Of a stretch of DNA of 64,000 nt, positions 45,370-53,143 are shown in pieces (position 1 is the stretch's first letter; every line of letters starts with the position of its first letter). The stretch is taken from NCBI RefSeq assembly GCF_013141715.1, contig NZ_WHOA01000041.1:1-64000 (forward strand), given 5' to 3'. Both the position numbers and the translations under genes were made by a program. The DNA comes from Paenibacillus phytorum. Its GTDB lineage: Bacteria > Bacillota > Bacilli > Paenibacillales > NBRC-103111. Below the pieces are notes generated by a model. The model was not told where the DNA came from, made no database searches, and worked only from the letters and a program-made list of their open reading frames with translations.

Positions 45370-46248
45370 ATGGACTTAAAAGAACTAACTACGTTTCAAA
45401 CCATTATTCAAGAAGGAAACTTCACCAGAGCGGCAGTGAAATTGAATTACGCGCAGTCTACGATTACAAATCAAGTCCAGCGACTGGAGAAGGAATTGGG
45501 CATCCAGCTATTCAAGCGAGGATGGGATGCGGAGTTAACAACTTCTGGACAAATTTTTGCCGCGGAAATTGACAAGCTCATTGGGCACTGGAACCATGTA
45601 ACTGAGCAAGCGAAAGCTTTGCAAAGAGAGGAGATCGGCTCCCTGCATGTCGGAGGGCTAGAATCGTTGATAGAGCATGTGCTACCCAACTCACTGCGGC
45701 GATTCCGGGAACATAAACCCAAAGTATCGTGTCACTTTGTCAATGGGAACACCGACTCCCTGTCACGCGCGGTACTCCAGAATCAATTGGACTTTGCCAT
45801 ATGCGGAGAGCCTACCGATCTTTCTTCTTTTCACTTCGAACCGCTGTATAACGAGAACATCTCCTTTATTGTAACGAACAGCCATCCCTTGGCCGAAAGA
45901 AACGGAATAATACCCTTTGAAGAACTGCTTAACTATCCGATGATCGTTGGAGGAAATACCTGCTTGTATTATCTGAGGCTATCTAAGCAATATTCCCATT
46001 ACACCGAAACTCCTTTTCTATATACGGTGAGTCAAATCTCGGCTATTCCCGGGTTCGTTCAGCGAATTCCTTCCGTTGGAGCCGTTCTCGATTCCACGGC
46101 GTTACCCCCGAATGTCGTGAAAATACACGTCGAACTGAAGGATTCATCCATCCCGGTCGGCCTGTTGCAATTACGTAACACGGAGTATACTTCATCATCC
46201 AAAAATCTTTTAATGCAATATGTAAAAGAGGAACTGCAACGAATCTAA
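45370..46248 (+). CDS. LysR-family transcriptional regulator
   Basis: The 292-residue LysR protein has an N-terminal winged HTH (FTRAAVKLNYAQSTITNQVQ RLEKELG region) and a C-terminal effector domain. ATG at 45370 has GGAG 9 nt upstream; the ATG at 45355 overlaps that site. It is divergent from the tautomerase/CMD operon and is the likely activator of it. Confidence 0.88.
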   Translation: MDLKELTTFQTIIQEGNFTRAAVKLNYAQSTITNQVQRLEKELGIQLFKRGWDAELTTSGQIFAAEIDKLIGHWNHVTEQAKALQREEIGSLHVGGLESLIEHVLPNSLRRFREHKPKVSCHFVNGNTDSLSRAVLQNQLDFAICGEPTDLSSFHFEPLYNENISFIVTNSHPLAERNGIIPFEELLNYPMIVGGNTCLYYLRLSKQYSHYTETPFLYTVSQISAIPGFVQRIPSVGAVLDSTALPPNVVKIHVELKDSSIPVGLLQLRNTEYTSSSKNLLMQYVKEELQRI

Positions 46249-46275
46249 GCGTATTGATCTAAAGCCTTTGGAAAA

Positions 46276-46304
46276 CTCCGGGGGTCCCCTCCTACGGGGA
46301 CTCC
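46276..46304 (+). terminator. Possible terminator after the LysR gene
   Basis: GGGGTCCCC and GGGGACTCC form a 9-bp hairpin with one G-T pair; no T-run follows, so function is uncertain. Confidence 0.4.
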
Positions 46305-46312
46305 ACCAAAGA

Positions 46313-46339
46313 CAAAAAAACACGCCTCACTTGGCGTGT
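46313..46339 (-). terminator. Terminator of the contractile injection system operon
   Basis: On the minus strand ACACGCC pairs with GGCGTGT around a 6-nt loop and a run of seven T follows, downstream of the last operon gene (stop 46368). Confidence 0.85.
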
Positions 46340-46367
46340 ATAAATTTTGTTTTTTTGTGGATCCTTA

Positions 46368-48065
46368 CTACTCAGCCCCGCTGCCCGCAGATGCCGCTTC
46401 TCTCATAGCCGACAGTGCTTCGTCTAGTGAATCAACGCCACCGCTTGCGCCGCTACGCGCAGTACTGGCCATTTCCGCGCTATACGCCCACCAGCGCACA
46501 CGTACATTCCCCGGCTCCGAAGTTTGCTGCACCTTCACCCCAATGCGGAACGTGCCTTTTTGTGGATAGGCAATCGTACCGATCTTCACTTCTGGCGCAT
46601 CGGGTTCAAACTCGCTGCCTTTGAACACATCGGAGACTCCGCCGTATACGCGGTCATCGCTGGATAGCATTTCGGAGAAGGCCTCACCGCTGCTCTCTTC
46701 CAAGCTAGTGATGATGAGCACGTTGCCCTCGCCAAGTCCGTGTGCGATTTCGCCGGAGAAGAAGCTTTTGGTCGCTCTCCCAAATGGGGACACAGCAATC
46801 TTCGTAAAAGGCTCGATCGGAATGTCCACGACACCGCTCAGCATCCCCGCAATGCCGCTGCCGCTGCCGCCGCCTGCTGGAATACTTAAATCGAATGAAA
46901 GCTCGCTAATCGCTTTATTGAAGTTAACCTTGAATTCCGGAGGCTGTCCTGGCGCCAAGGTTTTCACTTTGGACTTCGTTACGAACTGACCGGATGTTTC
47001 CTCGCGGTATTCGTTCGCTTGAGCAAGCCTGTACATAACCGAGGAATTGTACACGTATTCGCCAAATGGCACTTGCTCGACACTTTCAATGACATAGGTT
47101 GGTCCCACTTGAACAAGGCATATTTTAGCCAAATAAATACAAGGCTCGGACGGAGCTTCTAAAGAAGCCTCCAAAGATTGTTTCACGAAGTCGGACATCA
47201 ACCGTTCCCGCACGGATTCGCCAATAATCTGCAGTTCGCCAACAGCATGAGTCTGCAGCTCCAACTGTCTGTCATCCAGCTTCAGAACGGCCGTACTCAC
47301 CTGTACACCAATCGTCCCCTTCACGGAAGTCGTACTATCCGCTCGCAAAAGCACCTTCATTTCATACTCGCTCTCTTGCCCGTCCTGAGGCTCTTGGAAC
47401 ACAATCGTTGCTCCTTCAATCGCCTCTACGCGTTCAGCAGCCAGCTCATATTGAAAGGACAGTCTGCCGGCCTTTAGAGTCTTCTCGAAGCGCAGCTTCA
47501 TTTCGAACAGTTGACCTGGGTTCACATAACGAGGTGTTGTTTGAAGCACCCGCACTTGAGAATCTTGATAAAGAACGACTGTCTGATCCGACAAATTAGC
47601 CAAAGGTAGTGCTGCCGGATCAGGCGCATCCTCTCGGATAAACAAGCGGTAGCTTTCCAGCACACGATTATAGTCATTAATTTCGTCGGAACGAATAGAA
47701 GAATTAGCGACCGCGTGAACGGGTTCTTTTTCCTTTTCGTCATAGGCAATACATAGGTATACGTTCTTGGCGTACTGATTATTGCTGAAACCGTCCATCA
47801 TCGATAGCTTCAATGTCATCGGAGAAGGCACGACAATTTCCCGGCCAAGCGCGTCGATCGCAGCTCCCATCTCTACAGAAACTGACTTTTCATCGACCGC
47901 GACAACCTGCAGACCCGTAAGTACGCCCGAACCATGCAGCAAACGGTTCATCATTCTTCGCTTATCGTTGAAATACTTTTGCTCAGACTCGAAATCCCTT
48001 ACTGTCAGCAGCTTTCCATAGAAATACCGATTGCGCTCAAACGGGTAATAGCGTGTTTTTTTCAT
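46368..48065 (-). CDS. Contractile injection system-associated protein, function unknown
   Basis: This 565-residue protein is the last gene of the operon. The N-terminal domain (about 1-90: FERNRYFYGKLLTVRDFESE and RRMMNRLLHGSGVLTGLQVV) resembles a domain recurring at the end of eCIS-type clusters. A beta-rich middle follows, then a Gly/Ser linker (PAGGGSGSGIAG, about residue 400). The C-terminal half ends in an Ala/Ser-rich tail. ATG at 48065 has GGTGAGGGG upstream. It may be an exterior tail or baseplate accessory. No enzyme motif seen. Confidence 0.7.
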   Translation of the reverse strand: MKKTRYYPFERNRYFYGKLLTVRDFESEQKYFNDKRRMMNRLLHGSGVLTGLQVVAVDEKSVSVEMGAAIDALGREIVVPSPMTLKLSMMDGFSNNQYAKNVYLCIAYDEKEKEPVHAVANSSIRSDEINDYNRVLESYRLFIREDAPDPAALPLANLSDQTVVLYQDSQVRVLQTTPRYVNPGQLFEMKLRFEKTLKAGRLSFQYELAAERVEAIEGATIVFQEPQDGQESEYEMKVLLRADSTTSVKGTIGVQVSTAVLKLDDRQLELQTHAVGELQIIGESVRERLMSDFVKQSLEASLEAPSEPCIYLAKICLVQVGPTYVIESVEQVPFGEYVYNSSVMYRLAQANEYREETSGQFVTKSKVKTLAPGQPPEFKVNFNKAISELSFDLSIPAGGGSGSGIAGMLSGVVDIPIEPFTKIAVSPFGRATKSFFSGEIAHGLGEGNVLIITSLEESSGEAFSEMLSSDDRVYGGVSDVFKGSEFEPDAPEVKIGTIAYPQKGTFRIGVKVQQTSEPGNVRVRWWAYSAEMASTARSGASGGVDSLDEALSAMREAASAGSGAE

Positions 48066-48098
48066 AAGTATCCCCTCACCTTCCAAGGCTCATTTCGT

Positions 48099-50216
48099 TT
48101 ATTCGATTTCGGAATCCAATTCCAAGCGAGTATGTATGTCCATTCGTTTATCGCGATCTACGTCAATCAGCACCGTATTGTAAGGCATCGACGAACGCTG
48201 ATCTAGTGTTAACAAGGTAGGCTCAGATAAGTAAGTATTAATGCCCAGATATGTATGCATGTCCGCGTACATCCACGGTTGTAGAACGATTAATTTGCCT
48301 TCGGTATAGGCTGGTTTTTGGTCTTCGATGATTTGCTCGATGGTTAGCCGTTGTGCATCTGTCTGTACGAATTCAGGCTTTAACATGATGCAGAAGCAAT
48401 AAGGATTATCCCCATATAACTGGGCAAAAAGCTGCCGCAGCTCCGACGTCTCCTGCATTTGTTTAAACTGAAAATATTCCAGCAAAAACGGTTCTGACCC
48501 TGTGTAAATCTTAAGCATGTTCATCATGCCCTCGCGAGTTCCCCGCAATTTGTAAAGCTCAGGGGCCTGTTTGATCAGTAGTCTTAGCTTCGTCTCGCCC
48601 CATGCCTCATGATCCGTGATAGCCAACCAGCGGCCTAACCATTCCAGATAAGTGCCGGATACCGCATCCGGATCGAAATGAGAGGAAATACGGTCTATTT
48701 TATCCTCCATATCGTCAAAGAAGGTGCTGAACATCGCCAGAAACCGCTCCAGGAAAGGGCTATGCTCCTCGTCCTGTTGATAAATCGGCGGCAAATAGGC
48801 AATCAGTGACGTTCTCGGGAAGTAGACCCGAAGCTTTCGGATGTAAGGTGATTTTTGCTCGCTGCCAATCAGCTCGATTTTGAACCATAGATAACGGCCT
48901 CTGGCATTCATCAGAAGAGCATCCTTCGGATTCAGGATGGGCTCCGACCATAAGTCACGCGTCGCAGCCAGCTTATCTCGAATCGAAATGCCTGGATCCG
49001 TCAAATAGCCCGTATAATTTACGTATTCGCCATCAATGAATCCTTCGCTTTCATCCGATGTAAAATAGGAAAAGCGAACCTGCGTTTCCTCCGGAATATC
49101 GGCTTCTAAACGAATCTTATGCCACTGTGTCTCCGTTTCCGTCGTATCCAGCTCAGCCGAGAAATAGATGGCCTCCGGAAGCTGAGTCCCCTCAAGCAGC
49201 ATCGTACGCGCACGAAGATCAAGCAGGCTAATCTGACCACTTATCCGATCAAAGACATACAACCGGTTGCGCCCATCATGCAGCAATGTATCCGTTCGTC
49301 CTCGGAAGCTAGTAACTTTATCAAACTGCTCCCCATTTTCGCGAAACTTTAGAATAAACCGCTCCGTTACTCCTTCTTGCTGTGCGTATCCGCTGTCCCC
49401 TATGTAGATATTATGATTCGTATCAATGGAAATACCGGCAAAGCGCCCTTCCTGCTCCAGCTTAAAATGAAACGGCTCCCGACCATCTTCATGGAACACC
49501 GTTACCGTTCTGAGCTGTGCATCCAATAGAACTAATTTACCACCCGCAGCAGCGGTGTAATAACGCCCTCGAAGTGCAGCAATTTCAGCCGTTTCTTCCA
49601 GACGGTGTGCTTCATGCTCATACACATGTACCACTTCACCTGCCGCGTTCCACTGTATAATGCCAATCCGGCCGCCCTTAGGAACTTCGGGACTTCCATT
49701 CATACCAATCGCAATGTCCAAAGGGACCGCCGCGTAAAGCAAATTCGCCGTTGTAATTCTCGTATTAACCGAGAGAGGAAATAATTCAAGACCTTCCCAA
49801 TCATGGATAGCCCACATCGTCTGTCCATTGGAAATCGAATACACCGCAAGTCTTCTTTCGCTCTCCGTGTGGGCATCAGCTATCACCAAAAGATCTGACA
49901 TAGAAGCTAGCATCGCTTGATGGCTAAACAACTGATGACCCTGGCGAAATAACGACTCCCGATGACGACTTTCATCATCATAAATCCACACATTTGAAGC
50001 CTCGTCTAGCAAAAATAGCTTCCGACCTGGACCGACCGTCATCTCTTGAATAGGATGAATGCCTTCCAGCTCGTCTGTGCGAACGATGCGATGGATGCTG
50101 TATTTTTCTGTCTGCTGAATCGAAAATCCTTCGTTCTGCATATGAATATTGGCTTCATATCCTTGTTCCCAGTCAAGCGGTTTATTAAGTGAGAAAAACG
50201 TTTGTCCATCCTGCAT
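48099..50216 (-). CDS. P2 gpI-like tail protein with an N-terminal propeller-like domain
   Basis: The 705-residue protein has two parts. The N-terminal half (about 40-340) is rich in propeller-like strands (GRKLFLLDEASNVWIYDDES, GISIDTNHNIYIGDSGY, GRNRLYVFDRISGQISLLDL). The C-terminal part (about 470-620) matches the phage tail protein I type (YLPPIYQQDEEHSPFLERFL, GTYLEWLGRWLAITDHEAWG, LYKLRGTREGMMNMLKIYTG). In P2, gpI joins baseplate to fibres; the propeller half could carry receptor binding or a spacer. It is 30 nt downstream of a baseplate J protein in the same operon. ATG at 50216 follows AGAGGTG. Confidence 0.8.
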   Translation of the reverse strand: MQDGQTFFSLNKPLDWEQGYEANIHMQNEGFSIQQTEKYSIHRIVRTDELEGIHPIQEMTVGPGRKLFLLDEASNVWIYDDESRHRESLFRQGHQLFSHQAMLASMSDLLVIADAHTESERRLAVYSISNGQTMWAIHDWEGLELFPLSVNTRITTANLLYAAVPLDIAIGMNGSPEVPKGGRIGIIQWNAAGEVVHVYEHEAHRLEETAEIAALRGRYYTAAAGGKLVLLDAQLRTVTVFHEDGREPFHFKLEQEGRFAGISIDTNHNIYIGDSGYAQQEGVTERFILKFRENGEQFDKVTSFRGRTDTLLHDGRNRLYVFDRISGQISLLDLRARTMLLEGTQLPEAIYFSAELDTTETETQWHKIRLEADIPEETQVRFSYFTSDESEGFIDGEYVNYTGYLTDPGISIRDKLAATRDLWSEPILNPKDALLMNARGRYLWFKIELIGSEQKSPYIRKLRVYFPRTSLIAYLPPIYQQDEEHSPFLERFLAMFSTFFDDMEDKIDRISSHFDPDAVSGTYLEWLGRWLAITDHEAWGETKLRLLIKQAPELYKLRGTREGMMNMLKIYTGSEPFLLEYFQFKQMQETSELRQLFAQLYGDNPYCFCIMLKPEFVQTDAQRLTIEQIIEDQKPAYTEGKLIVLQPWMYADMHTYLGINTYLSEPTLLTLDQRSSMPYNTVLIDVDRDKRMDIHTRLELDSEIE

Positions 50217-50246
50217 CGTTCGACACCTCTTTTCCTAAATAAGGAC

Positions 50247-52481
50247 TTATAAATCCGTCTGACTAATGGTTTCCACTTCATGATCACCGGAATAGACCAA
50301 GGCATAAGGCGGGATATGAATGTCGCCAGCGCCATCCTTGTGGAAGCCTGTGCCCTCGGCATCTATCCAAATGTCCTGCACATAGACAACACCTTTAATC
50401 CGGGAAATAACGCCATAAATATCTCCCTTATACACGGTCCGTCCAAAACGCCAGCCTTCTGAGCCTTGTCCATGATCCATCGGCTGTAGTAACAGTCTGA
50501 GCTCTTGCATAATTCGGCGCTGTTCATCTTTGTGCTTGGGCTCCATCACCACGACAGCGTGAACCGTTATTTTAATATATTCGGCGGGAATCACGTGTAG
50601 TTCTGTGGTCAAAAGACGATGCCGATCTAGATGCTGCTTGATCGTCTGCAAGAAGCCCTTGCCAGCTTTCGGCTTATCGCTCTCGCTATAAGGGACGACC
50701 ACGACGGTCATCTGTGCGGGCGCTTTGACCTTCGGATAATCCCGCATGCCCAGCTTGTACAGCGGGATTGCCTTTACGCGCGCGACACGCAGACCGGGCG
50801 TCGCCTTCGCGATCGCCTCGTAGTCCTCGCCAGTCACGGCCCGCGTCGGCTTCTCGAGTTCGCGCCGCACGCGAAGTTTCGCCTGCGTGAGCGTCTCCGC
50901 TTCGAGGCCGCCTCGCGCGGGGAACGGATTCGTCACACGCACGCCTTTGGTATTCGTGAAGCCGGTCACGAGGCCATCCTTCACGTTGCCTCGCACACCC
51001 CCGCCCGCTTGCAGCGCCAGGAACCGAATGTTCGGTTCCACGGACTTGGGCGGAGTGAGACCCGCTTCGTTATTGCCGAAGCGGATCGTTCCTGCTGCAT
51101 CGTCGTAGACGTAATGCCTGTCCGTGGACTTCGAATTATCGAAGTCGTCCACGGACTGCCAGTCGTCCCAAACGACGTCACTCTCTCCGCGTGGCCGGTA
51201 GCCAACCTGCAGCAGCATGCTGCTGGGCTTATACATCCGGCCACGGCTGATTTCAAAGGTCTGCCCGGGCAGACCTCTGCTGCCCCCGACAAAACGGCCA
51301 TAGTCAAACTCGGCCGTGTAAGCAATGAGCCGTACCCGCTGCGAACCCTGCGGCGGGATACGCCCGTTCACCCCGTCGCCGAAACGCAGACGGGTGGTGC
51401 GCAGAGCCGAGTCCTGCTGCAGCTGGCAGCAGAGATCATCCGGCTCACAGTCCTCGAGCTCCGCGACGATGTGCCAGTCGCGCCAGTGCCCTTGCTCGTC
51501 CTGAACCTGCACAGTGTGCATGCCGTTGTAAGCGAGATACGAGCTTACCTCGAAGCTCTGATCAGGCTCTCCCGAGCTGTCAAAAGCAGTAACTTCGCTG
51601 AAGGTTTCCTGCTCAGCCGCTTTCACCGCATTGAGACTAACCTTCTCAATCTTCGGAGACAGCTCATAGCCGTCCTCCTCGAGTGTACAGCAAATCCAGA
51701 ATCGGCTGCGATCATCCGCAGGGTAAAGCGCAATCGGCTTCATCTCCGACGTGATCCGAAACCGGAGCTCACCGCTTTGCGACAGATGAACCGTTGCATC
51801 ACTTATCTGCTCGATAGGCAGCCAGCTTTCGCTTTGCCCCTGCTGCCCGGCACCCGCAAATGTCCACGCCACCTTAGCAGACGAAATCATCGGCGTTGTC
51901 CCATCTTCACGGTGACCCACCCTTACCGGATAGCGGTCAAATAGCTTAAAGGCGATTGAAATCTCCGTTTGCGCAGGCAGCGCTCTATCGAAACCGAGAT
52001 ACAAATGCGCGCCCTTACGCGCTTCAGGTCCAAAAGCATAATAAGCAATCTTAGCGTGATTATTGGATGTAAAATCACCAGCCGCCGTCTCCGTACGGAC
52101 CAGCACTTTCTCAAGCTCGGAAGGAACAAGATTCACCGTATCTAGTGTCTCAAACCGCTGGTCCATCGCTTGCAGCGGTGTCCCCTTGGGGAGCACAAGC
52201 TGCTGCTGTAAACCAGCAAACGCCACATCACAAACAGCGGATACAGCTTCATGAGGGCTAATCCCCAGCAGCTTCAGAAACTTCCGCACACTGCGCTCCG
52301 TCACCCGGTTTAAGTAATACTGCTGCATCTCCGTCATCCATGACATCAATTCCAGCAGCGTAATCCCTGGGTCATGTTCATTCTCATCCGTCCACTCCGG
52401 AAAAAGCTTAGGTATCGACTTTCGAGCCTCCTGCACCATCTGTTCAAACATACGATCATCCAAATTAGGTATTGGCAGCAC
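50247..52481 (-). CDS. Baseplate J-like assembly protein (shorter paralogue)
   Basis: The 744-residue protein is a putative baseplate assembly protein of the gpJ/gp47 family. FGDGVNGRIPPQGSQRVRL and FGNNEAGLTPP are repeated turn motifs. The J signature lies at about residues 535-590 (AETLTQAKLRVRRELEKPTR, VTGEDYEAIA, RVARVKAIP). The N-terminus ARKSIPKLFPEWTDENEHDPG matches the family opening. In eCIS particles it corresponds to the Afp12-like wedge protein. GTG at 52481 follows GGAGGTGAG. The segment at about 50800-51450 is markedly GC-richer than the surrounding DNA. Confidence 0.88.
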   Translation of the reverse strand: MLPIPNLDDRMFEQMVQEARKSIPKLFPEWTDENEHDPGITLLELMSWMTEMQQYYLNRVTERSVRKFLKLLGISPHEAVSAVCDVAFAGLQQQLVLPKGTPLQAMDQRFETLDTVNLVPSELEKVLVRTETAAGDFTSNNHAKIAYYAFGPEARKGAHLYLGFDRALPAQTEISIAFKLFDRYPVRVGHREDGTTPMISSAKVAWTFAGAGQQGQSESWLPIEQISDATVHLSQSGELRFRITSEMKPIALYPADDRSRFWICCTLEEDGYELSPKIEKVSLNAVKAAEQETFSEVTAFDSSGEPDQSFEVSSYLAYNGMHTVQVQDEQGHWRDWHIVAELEDCEPDDLCCQLQQDSALRTTRLRFGDGVNGRIPPQGSQRVRLIAYTAEFDYGRFVGGSRGLPGQTFEISRGRMYKPSSMLLQVGYRPRGESDVVWDDWQSVDDFDNSKSTDRHYVYDDAAGTIRFGNNEAGLTPPKSVEPNIRFLALQAGGGVRGNVKDGLVTGFTNTKGVRVTNPFPARGGLEAETLTQAKLRVRRELEKPTRAVTGEDYEAIAKATPGLRVARVKAIPLYKLGMRDYPKVKAPAQMTVVVVPYSESDKPKAGKGFLQTIKQHLDRHRLLTTELHVIPAEYIKITVHAVVVMEPKHKDEQRRIMQELRLLLQPMDHGQGSEGWRFGRTVYKGDIYGVISRIKGVVYVQDIWIDAEGTGFHKDGAGDIHIPPYALVYSGDHEVETISQTDL

Positions 52482-52546
52482 TTGTGCTCACCTCCTTCGA
52501 TTATTACTAACTCCCACCAACACACTCTCAACCACTAATCAGCTAC

Positions 52547-52846
52547 TTTAACGAAATAAAACATCGCTAACCCGCCAACTAGCTCATTTATTCCTACTTT
52601 AGCGAAATAATACATCGTTATAGTCGCTCTTCTCTCCCTCGCAACCACTATTCAGCTACTCTAACGATATAAAACATCGCTAACCCACCAACTAGCTCAT
52701 TTACTCCAACTTTAACGATGCAAAACATCCCTAAAGTTGCTCGACTCTCACTCGCAACCACTATTCAGCTACTTTAACGATATAAAACATCGCTAACCCG
52801 CCAACTAGCTAATTTATTCCTACTTTAGCGATGAAAAACATCCCTA
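52547..52846. repeat. 113-bp tandem array of TTTARCGATR...CATCGCTAA repeats
   Basis: Six short repeats (52547-52570, 52597-52620, 52659-52683, 52710-52736, 52772-52796, 52823-52846) share CTTTARCGAT, a few A and T, then ACATCGCTAA. They are arranged in a higher-order unit of exactly 113 bp: the sequence CCAACTAGCT occurs at 52575, 52688 and 52801. The same family is found at 17505-17694. Confidence 0.8.
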
Positions 52847-52860
52847 TTCAACCAAATAGA

Positions 52861-53040
52861 AGTCTCTTAAGGCTCCTATTATCGCTATTTTCCGTTGGAG
52901 CTGCTGATTAGCAGTCTCTAAGGACTCTTATTTCTGATAAATCCCATCTTTTTATATGATATTGCTGAAATAAGAGTCTCTAGAGGCTTCTATTACAGCA
53001 AATCTAGGCAAAAAACAGAAAATAGCAGTCTTTAAAGACT
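52861..53040. repeat. Four AGTCTYTWRAGRCT palindromic repeats
   Basis: AGTCTCTTAAGGCT (52861-52874), AGTCTCTAAGGACT (52913-52926), AGTCTCTAGAGGCT (52975-52988) and AGTCTTTAAAGACT (53027-53040). The last is a perfect 14-bp palindrome. Each is followed by a CTATT or TTATTT tail. Confidence 0.75.
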
Positions 53041-53143
53041 CTTATTTGCCGGAACCCGAATCCTTTCACCAGGAAGACGGACTTCCCATGTTTCTGACGA
53101 AAGGGTTCTGGGGGTTGAGACTCCCCCACCATCGACACCCTCC

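Larger units (their letters stand above)
52500..53143. other. Repeat-filled gap inside the injection-system operon
   Basis: About 640 bp separate the two baseplate J genes. No gene is apparent. The gap is occupied by two repeat families (52547-52846 and 52861-53040) and a hairpin near 53112-53131 (GGGGG...CCCCC). Other gaps in this operon are under 70 bp, so this is an insertion of non-coding repeats. Confidence 0.7.

Noticed and set aside
50631-51944. A 437-codon open frame on the plus strand
   Set aside because: It lies wholly antisense to the baseplate J gene, in its GC-rich part. It is Arg/Leu/Ala-rich with no family resemblance and has no ribosome binding site. Long antisense frames are expected there.
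52547-53040. Possible CRISPR array
   Set aside because: Repeat spacing is tied to a 113-bp duplicated unit, the spacers are themselves repeated rather than unique, and no cas genes are present.
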